From Streptomyces sp. NBC_01241 (GTDB taxonomy: Bacteria; Actinomycetota; Actinomycetes; Streptomycetales; Streptomycetaceae), in assembly GCF_041435435.1 (NCBI RefSeq), contig NZ_CP108494.1, forward strand, positions 4,808,501-4,872,500: DNA of 64,000 nucleotides, written 5' to 3'. Positions within the stretch are counted from its first letter, which is position 1, and each line of letters starts with the position of its first letter. Shown in pieces: positions 59,537 through 64,000 of this stretch. A program made the translations under genes and the position numbers. Below the pieces are notes generated by a model. It saw only the letters and a program-made list of their open reading frames with translations. It searched no databases and was not told where the DNA came from.

Positions 59537-60993
59537 CGGGTGTTGCCTTCTTCCGGGTGCGGGGGATTGGGCCGGACAGCCTGGCGGAAGCTGCTGAAGC
59601 GGGCTGCCTGTTCCTTGGGGTCGGCGGTACGGGGCCGGGGGGTCGCGGCGCCGTCGGAGTGGGCGTGGGCGCGGGCCTCGGCGGCGGCGAGGGTGCGGCC
59701 GCGGGAACGCTTGGGGAGCCCGCTCTCGCCGAACCGGGGGAGGTTGCGGGTGGTCTCGGACGAGGGGGAGTCCGGGGAGTCCGGGACGTCGGCGGCGGGA
59801 GCCGTGGTGGCCGTTGTGTGCGCGGGCTCCGGCTCGGACGCCGGGCCGGACGACTGCCCGGCGACCGGGGCCGGGGGCGGCACCTGCGCCGGTACCGGCA
59901 CCGCGGCCCGGGTGAGGAGCTCCTGCGGGAGCATCATCAGCGCGCCCGTGCCGCCGCGCGCGGACGGCCGGAACGACACGGTCAGACCGTGCTTGCGGGC
60001 CAGCCGGCCGACGACGGCGAGGCCGAGCCGGGTGCCGGAGAGCCCCGTCAGGTCCTGGTGGGTGGCCGACACCGCACGCTCGGCGCGGCGCAGCTGCACA
60101 TCGCTCATGACCAGGCCGCTGTCCTCGACGGTCAGGACGATGCCGGCCGGCACCTCCTCGACGTACACATGGACCTCGGCCGTCGGCGGCGAGAAGTTGG
60201 CGGCGTTGTCGAGGAGTTCGGCGAGTGCGTGCATGACGCCCTCGGCGGCGTGGCCGGCGACCGCGACGTCGCTGGTCGAGTGGAGACGTACCCGCTGATA
60301 GCCGCTGATCCGCCCCATCGCGCCGCGCAGGATCGACTCCATCACGATCGGCTTCGCCCAGCGCCGCCCGGAGCGGGCACCGGTCAGCACGGCGATGGAG
60401 TCGGCGAGCCGGCCCGCCTGGGCGGTGCGGTGGTCGAGATGGAGCAGATCGCCGAGCACGTCCTCGGCGGAGTGCCGGTGCTCCATCTCGCGCAGGTCGG
60501 CGAGCATGCTGGTGGCCAGGGCCTGCATCCGGCCGGCGGCGTTGGCGCAGGAGGCGATCGCGGCGGACCGCTCGGTGTCGCTGCGGGCCGCGCGGGCGGT
60601 GAGCCGCTCGACCTCGCCGGTGAACCGTTCGGTGTCGGCGGCGGCCTGTGTGGTGATCCGGGCGGTCTCGGCCTCGGCGGCGGCCTTGATCCGGGCGGTC
60701 TCGGCGGTGAACCGCTGGCCCTCGGCCGCGGAGGCGGACACGAGCCGGCTGATTTCGCCGGTGAACCGTTGGGTCTCCGCCGCGAGACGGGCCCGCTGGC
60801 GGTTCGCGGTGGCGCGGGCGTGGACGGCGGTGGCCACGGCGGCGGACAACGCCACGGCGGCGGCGCCCGCACCCCAGGCCAGCGTGGTCCGCACCGAGTC
60901 GGGGGCGGCGACGACCGCCCACAGGCACAGGGAACCGGTGACGACCAGTGAGATCAGCAGGGCCAGCGCGGTCGGCCGGGATGAGGGGCGCAA
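59533..60993 (-). CDS. cvnA: Conservon sensor-kinase-like protein CvnA
   Basis: This 486-residue protein has two N-terminal membrane segments (about 8-30 and 38-58), a coiled-coil stretch (about 65-150) with recurring RFTGEI/RFTAET/RITTQA/RFTGEV blocks, and a GHKL ATPase domain with N-box ELLDNAANFSPP and G-loop LSGTRLGLAVVGRLARKHGL. The C-terminal 130 residues are low-complexity. It lacks the usual phospho-acceptor His box of histidine kinases, as conservon CvnA proteins do. The start is TTG at 60993 with AAGGA six bases upstream. It is the first gene of the operon. Confidence 0.88.
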   Translation of the reverse strand: MRPSSRPTALALLISLVVTGSLCLWAVVAAPDSVRTTLAWGAGAAAVALSAAVATAVHARATANRQRARLAAETQRFTGEISRLVSASAAEGQRFTAETARIKAAAEAETARITTQAAADTERFTGEVERLTARAARSDTERSAAIASCANAAGRMQALATSMLADLREMEHRHSAEDVLGDLLHLDHRTAQAGRLADSIAVLTGARSGRRWAKPIVMESILRGAMGRISGYQRVRLHSTSDVAVAGHAAEGVMHALAELLDNAANFSPPTAEVHVYVEEVPAGIVLTVEDSGLVMSDVQLRRAERAVSATHQDLTGLSGTRLGLAVVGRLARKHGLTVSFRPSARGGTGALMMLPQELLTRAAVPVPAQVPPPAPVAGQSSGPASEPEPAHTTATTAPAADVPDSPDSPSSETTRNLPRFGESGLPKRSRGRTLAAAEARAHAHSDGAATPRPRTADPKEQAARFSSFRQAVRPNPPHPEEGNTR

Positions 60994-61346
60994 GTGGAGT
61001 CCTTGGGGGCGGACGGTACGAACGGGGGGCTTACGAGGCTTGGATGTACGCGGTGCTTAAGGGGCTTACCGGGGGGTTACGGGGCAGGCGTGGCCTACGG
61101 GCCCGATGAGGACAGATCGGTACGGCGGGGGCGAACGCGACAACTGGAGCTGATGATTACCAGACAAGTCGTGGTCACTATATGAGAATTGACGCTTCTT
61201 TTGGGAAGTGCTTGTAGCGTTCTCTGTCACGTATGTGACTACGCATCCGACGTATTCCGACGTATTGACGTATTCGTATGGACGATTTCGGGGGACTCGC
61301 ACGGGTGCGGGCCGCCGGGTGGCCGGATCGGCGGCATCCTGGGCCC
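60994..61346. other. Divergent promoter region, conservon and FAD/Fe-S gene
   Basis: This region of 353 bases separates the leftward conservon from the rightward FAD/Fe-S gene. It is A/T-rich between about 61155 and 61280 and holds a short palindrome and a tandem octamer (see the entry at 61226-61274). Confidence 0.55.
61226..61274. promoter_or_regulatory. Palindrome and GACGTATT repeats
   Basis: GTCAC-GTAT-GTGAC (61226-61239) is an exact inverted repeat. Three GACGTATT octamers follow at 61249, 61259 and 61267. The 10- and 8-base spacing resembles a regulator tract. It lies 73 bases before the FAD/Fe-S gene and about 230 bases upstream of cvnA. No regulator can be named. Confidence 0.5.
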
Positions 61347-64000
61347 ATGGCCGCACAGAGAAGACCGACGGAGCGCGACGCACTCGCCCAGGCCCTGCGC
61401 TCCGCGGTCCGCGGAGAGGCCGATTTCGGCCGTACCGCACGGGCGCTGACGACGATGGACGCGTCCAACTACCGCCGTGTACCGCTCGGTGTCGTCACCC
61501 CGCGCGACGCCGACGACGTGGCCGCCGCGCTCGCCGTCTGCCGCGCGCACGCGGTGCCCGTGGTCCCGCGCGGCGGCGGCACCTCCATCGCCGGGCAGGC
61601 CACAGGCACCGGCATCGTCCTCGACCTCACGCGCCATATGCGCGGGATCGTCGAGCTGGACGCCGGCTCCCGTACCGCGGTCGTCCAGCCGGGCGTGATC
61701 CTGGACGACCTGCGCACCGCCGCCGCCCCGCACGGACTCACCTTCGGCCCCGACCCCGCCACCCACAGCCGCTGCACACTGGGCGGCATGATCGGCAACA
61801 ACTCCTGCGGCGCGCACTCCGTCGCGTGGGGCACCACCGCCGACAACGTGCACGGCCTGGCCGTGGCCCGCTACGGCGGCGGCACACTGCGGCTGGGCCG
61901 GGAGTCCCCCCTGCCCCCAGCGCTGGCCGGCCTCCCCGAGCTCGTCGCCGCGCACCTCGCCCTCCTGCGTACCGGATTCCCCGAACTCCCGCGCCGCATC
62001 TCCGGATATGCCCTGGACGCGCTCCTTCCCGAGCGCGGAACCGACCTCACCCGCGCCTTCTGCGGCAGCGAGGGCACGCTCGGCGTGGTGACGGAGGCGA
62101 CCGTACGGCTGGTCGAGGCACCGGCGGCCCGCGCGCTCGCCGTACTCGGTTACGCGGACGAGTCCGCGGCCGCCGAAGCCGCCCCCGGCCTGCTCCCGTA
62201 CCACCCGCTGACCGTGGAGGGCATGGCCGCCGACCTCGTACGGGAACCGGCCGGGCTGCCGCGCGGCGCGGCCTGGCTCTTCGTCGAGACGGGCGGCGCC
62301 ACCCCGGCCGAGGCGCGGGCGCACGCCGAGCGCATCCTCCGGGCGGCCGACGCGCTCGATGGCGTGGTCGTCACCGATCCGGCCGGGCAGCGGTCCCTGT
62401 GGCGCATCCGTGAGGACGCGGCGGGCACCGCCACCCGGATGCCGGACGGCACGGAGGCCTGGCCCGGCTGGGAGGACTGCGCCGTACCGCCCGCCCGCCT
62501 CGGCCCGTACCTCCGTGACTTCCGCGCCCTGCTCGCCGCCCACGGCCTGCGCGGCACCCCGTACGGGCACTTCGGCGACGGCTGCATCCACGTACGGATC
62601 GACTTCGACCTGCTGAACGCCGACGGAATCGCCCGCTTCCGCCGCTTCTCAGAGGAACTGGCGGACCTGGTCGTCGCGCACGGCGGGTCCCTGAGCGGCG
62701 AACACGGCGACGGCCAGGCCCGCGCCGAACTGCTCCCGCGCATGTACGGGGACGAACTGGTCGCCCTCTTCTCCCGGTTCAAGGACATCTGGGACCCGGA
62801 CGGCGGCATGAACCCCGGCATCCTCGCCCGCCCCGCCCGGCTCGACGAGAACCTCCGCTTCGACGTGCTGCCGAAGCGCCCGGTGGACGTCACGTTCGGC
62901 TATCCGCACGACGGCGCGGACTTCTCCTCGGCGGTACGCAGGTGCGTGGGTGTCGCCAAGTGCCGTACGGCCGAGCAGGCGGGCGCGGGCGTGATGTGCC
63001 CGTCCTTCCGCGCGACCGGCGAGGAGGCCCACTCCACCCGCGGCCGGGCCCGGCTGCTGCACGAGATGCTCGCGGGCGAGGTGATCACGGACGGCTGGCG
63101 GTCGACGGAGGTGCGCGACGCGCTCGATCTCTGCCTGTCCTGCAAGGGCTGCCGCAGCGACTGCCCGGCGGGCGTCGACATGGCCACGTACAAGGCGGAG
63201 TTCCTGCACCACCACTACCGGGGACGGCTGCGCCCGGCGGCCCACTACGCGATGGGTCGGCTGCCGGACCGGCTGCGCCTCGCCGCTCCGTTCGCGGGCG
63301 TGCTGAACGCGCTGGCCCGGGTGCGCCCGCTGGCCGCCCTCGCGAAGCGGCTGGCGGGCGTCGCACCGGAGCGCGGGATTCCGGTCCTGGCGCGGGAGAC
63401 GTTCACCCGGTGGCTGAACCGGCGCTGGGGCAAGGGCACGTTCATCTTCTCGAACGACGAGGTGGCCATGGTCTGGCCCGACACCTTCACCGACCACCTC
63501 TCGCCCGAGGTGGGCCGGGCGGCGGTGCGGGTCCTGGAGGCGGCGGGCCGCCACGCGATCCCCGCCGGGCGCGGGCTGTGCTGCGGCCTGACCTACGTAT
63601 CGACGGGCCAACTCGACAAGGCCCGCAAGGTCATGCGCCGCACCCTGGACCGGCTGGGCGGCACGCTCGGCGACCCCGTGGTCGTCCTCGAACCGAGCTG
63701 CGCGGCGACCCTCCGCACGGACCTGCCCGAACTCCTCCACGACGACCCGAGAGCCGCCGAACTGTCCGCTTCGGTGCGGACGTTCGCCCAGTATCTGGAG
63801 GAGTACGCCCCCGGCTGGCAGCCACCCCGCCTGGACCGCCCGGTCACCGGCCAGACCCACTGCCACCAGCACGCCGTCCTGGGCGACGCGGCGGACCGCC
63901 GCCTGCGCGAACGGGCCGGACTGACCGGTGAGCTGAGCGGCGGCTGCTGCGGACTGGCCGGAAACTTCGGCTTCGAGCGCGGCCACTGGGAGGTATCGGC
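61347..64000 (+). CDS. FAD-binding/4Fe-4S oxidoreductase, D-lactate-dehydrogenase-like (partial)
   Basis: The frame opens at ATG 61347 and is still open at the window end, giving 884 codons with the C terminus missing. An N-terminal FAD-binding type 4 domain (about 30-460) has VPRGGGTSIAGQATG, GNNSCGAHS and the HFGDGCIHVRI/SLSGEHGDGQAR segments of D-lactate/glycolate oxidases. A C-terminal iron-sulfur part has CLSCKGCRSDCPAG (near 590-605) and CCG-type cysteine motifs (GLCCGLTY, EPSCAATL, GGCCGLAG). The layout fits a GlcD-GlcF-like fusion of about 960-1000 residues that oxidises a 2-hydroxy acid. Its upstream region holds the GACGTATT repeats. Confidence 0.88.
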   Translation, partial: MAAQRRPTERDALAQALRSAVRGEADFGRTARALTTMDASNYRRVPLGVVTPRDADDVAAALAVCRAHAVPVVPRGGGTSIAGQATGTGIVLDLTRHMRGIVELDAGSRTAVVQPGVILDDLRTAAAPHGLTFGPDPATHSRCTLGGMIGNNSCGAHSVAWGTTADNVHGLAVARYGGGTLRLGRESPLPPALAGLPELVAAHLALLRTGFPELPRRISGYALDALLPERGTDLTRAFCGSEGTLGVVTEATVRLVEAPAARALAVLGYADESAAAEAAPGLLPYHPLTVEGMAADLVREPAGLPRGAAWLFVETGGATPAEARAHAERILRAADALDGVVVTDPAGQRSLWRIREDAAGTATRMPDGTEAWPGWEDCAVPPARLGPYLRDFRALLAAHGLRGTPYGHFGDGCIHVRIDFDLLNADGIARFRRFSEELADLVVAHGGSLSGEHGDGQARAELLPRMYGDELVALFSRFKDIWDPDGGMNPGILARPARLDENLRFDVLPKRPVDVTFGYPHDGADFSSAVRRCVGVAKCRTAEQAGAGVMCPSFRATGEEAHSTRGRARLLHEMLAGEVITDGWRSTEVRDALDLCLSCKGCRSDCPAGVDMATYKAEFLHHHYRGRLRPAAHYAMGRLPDRLRLAAPFAGVLNALARVRPLAALAKRLAGVAPERGIPVLARETFTRWLNRRWGKGTFIFSNDEVAMVWPDTFTDHLSPEVGRAAVRVLEAAGRHAIPAGRGLCCGLTYVSTGQLDKARKVMRRTLDRLGGTLGDPVVVLEPSCAATLRTDLPELLHDDPRAAELSASVRTFAQYLEEYAPGWQPPRLDRPVTGQTHCHQHAVLGDAADRRLRERAGLTGELSGGCCGLAGNFGFERGHWEVS

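Noticed and set aside
55564..61346. Secondary-metabolite gene cluster around the two P450 genes
   Set aside because: The neighbours are the conservon signalling genes, serC and a lactate-dehydrogenase-like gene. No synthase, carrier protein or tailoring set was seen.
1..64000. tRNA or rRNA genes
   Set aside because: No tRNA-like cloverleaf with CCA-end context or rRNA-conserved block was recognised by eye. A tRNAscan run would be needed to be certain.

Overview
The window is high-GC actinobacterial chromosome and reads as Streptomyces. The reasons are G/C-rich third codon positions, GTG and TTG starts, chains of genes overlapping by four bases (ATGA or GTGA), and family content typical of the genus: a conservon, an XRE-DUF5753/DUF397/anti-sigma-like ATPase trio, futalosine-pathway menaquinone genes, Uma2 nucleases, DUF2530, DUF2771 and DUF3027 proteins. 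No rRNA, tRNA, CRISPR array, prophage or complete insertion sequence was seen. Most of the window looks like conserved chromosomal core, with one accessory patch at about 13.4-19.7 kb.

Layout. 0-9.7 kb: cutC with a DasR-like operator in front, a HelD-type RNA-polymerase helicase, two small proteins, an XPB-type helicase with its WYL-domain partner gene, and a membrane protein. 9.7-12.7 kb: a siderophore/Fe3+ ABC importer (two permeases and an ATPase) behind an iron box. 12.8-13.4 kb: a HAD phosphatase. 13.4-19.7 kb (accessory): the ATPase/XRE/DUF397 trio, a DHA2 drug exporter, a divergent SDR/LysR pair, and remnants of an IS630-type transposase and probably of a hydrolase. 19.7-24.1 kb: a small membrane protein, a cold-shock protein, mqnD-mqnB, a DUF2771 lipoprotein and an MFS protein. 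24.2-33.1 kb: DUF3027, a large sacsin/HSP90-like ATPase, a secreted protein, a CtpE-like P-type ATPase and DUF2530. 33.3-39.8 kb: an NCS2 purine permease, a ribbon-helix-helix protein, a MarR-MFS operon with a clear operator, Uma2, thpR and an aldo/keto reductase. 39.9-46.3 kb: a large secreted PGRP amidase, proline iminopeptidase, a cupin/zinc-ribbon protein and a MarR-ABC exporter operon. 46.4-54.2 kb: small enzymes and regulators, among them a frameshifted isochorismatase-family gene and a truncated histidine-phosphatase stub. 54.3-55.5 kb: serC. 55.5-61.0 kb: a conservon (cvnA-B-C-D) with two P450 genes at its end. 61.3-64.0 kb: a FAD/Fe-S D-lactate-dehydrogenase-like gene that runs off the right edge.

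How the genes work together. The clearest units are the iron importer, the menaquinone pair mqnB-mqnD, the MarR-controlled exporters at 35.2 and 44.1 kb, and the six-gene conservon in which every neighbouring pair overlaps. The most unusual protein is the first P450 of the conservon. It carries EVLW where the K-helix ExxR motif should be, which is the hallmark of the CYP157 family. Other items worth attention are the XPB-WYL pair separated by 12 tandem heptamers, the sacsin-like ATPase beside DUF3027, a MarR gene that appears leaderless with its operator touching the start codon, and three separate tandem-repeat tracts in intergenic DNA.
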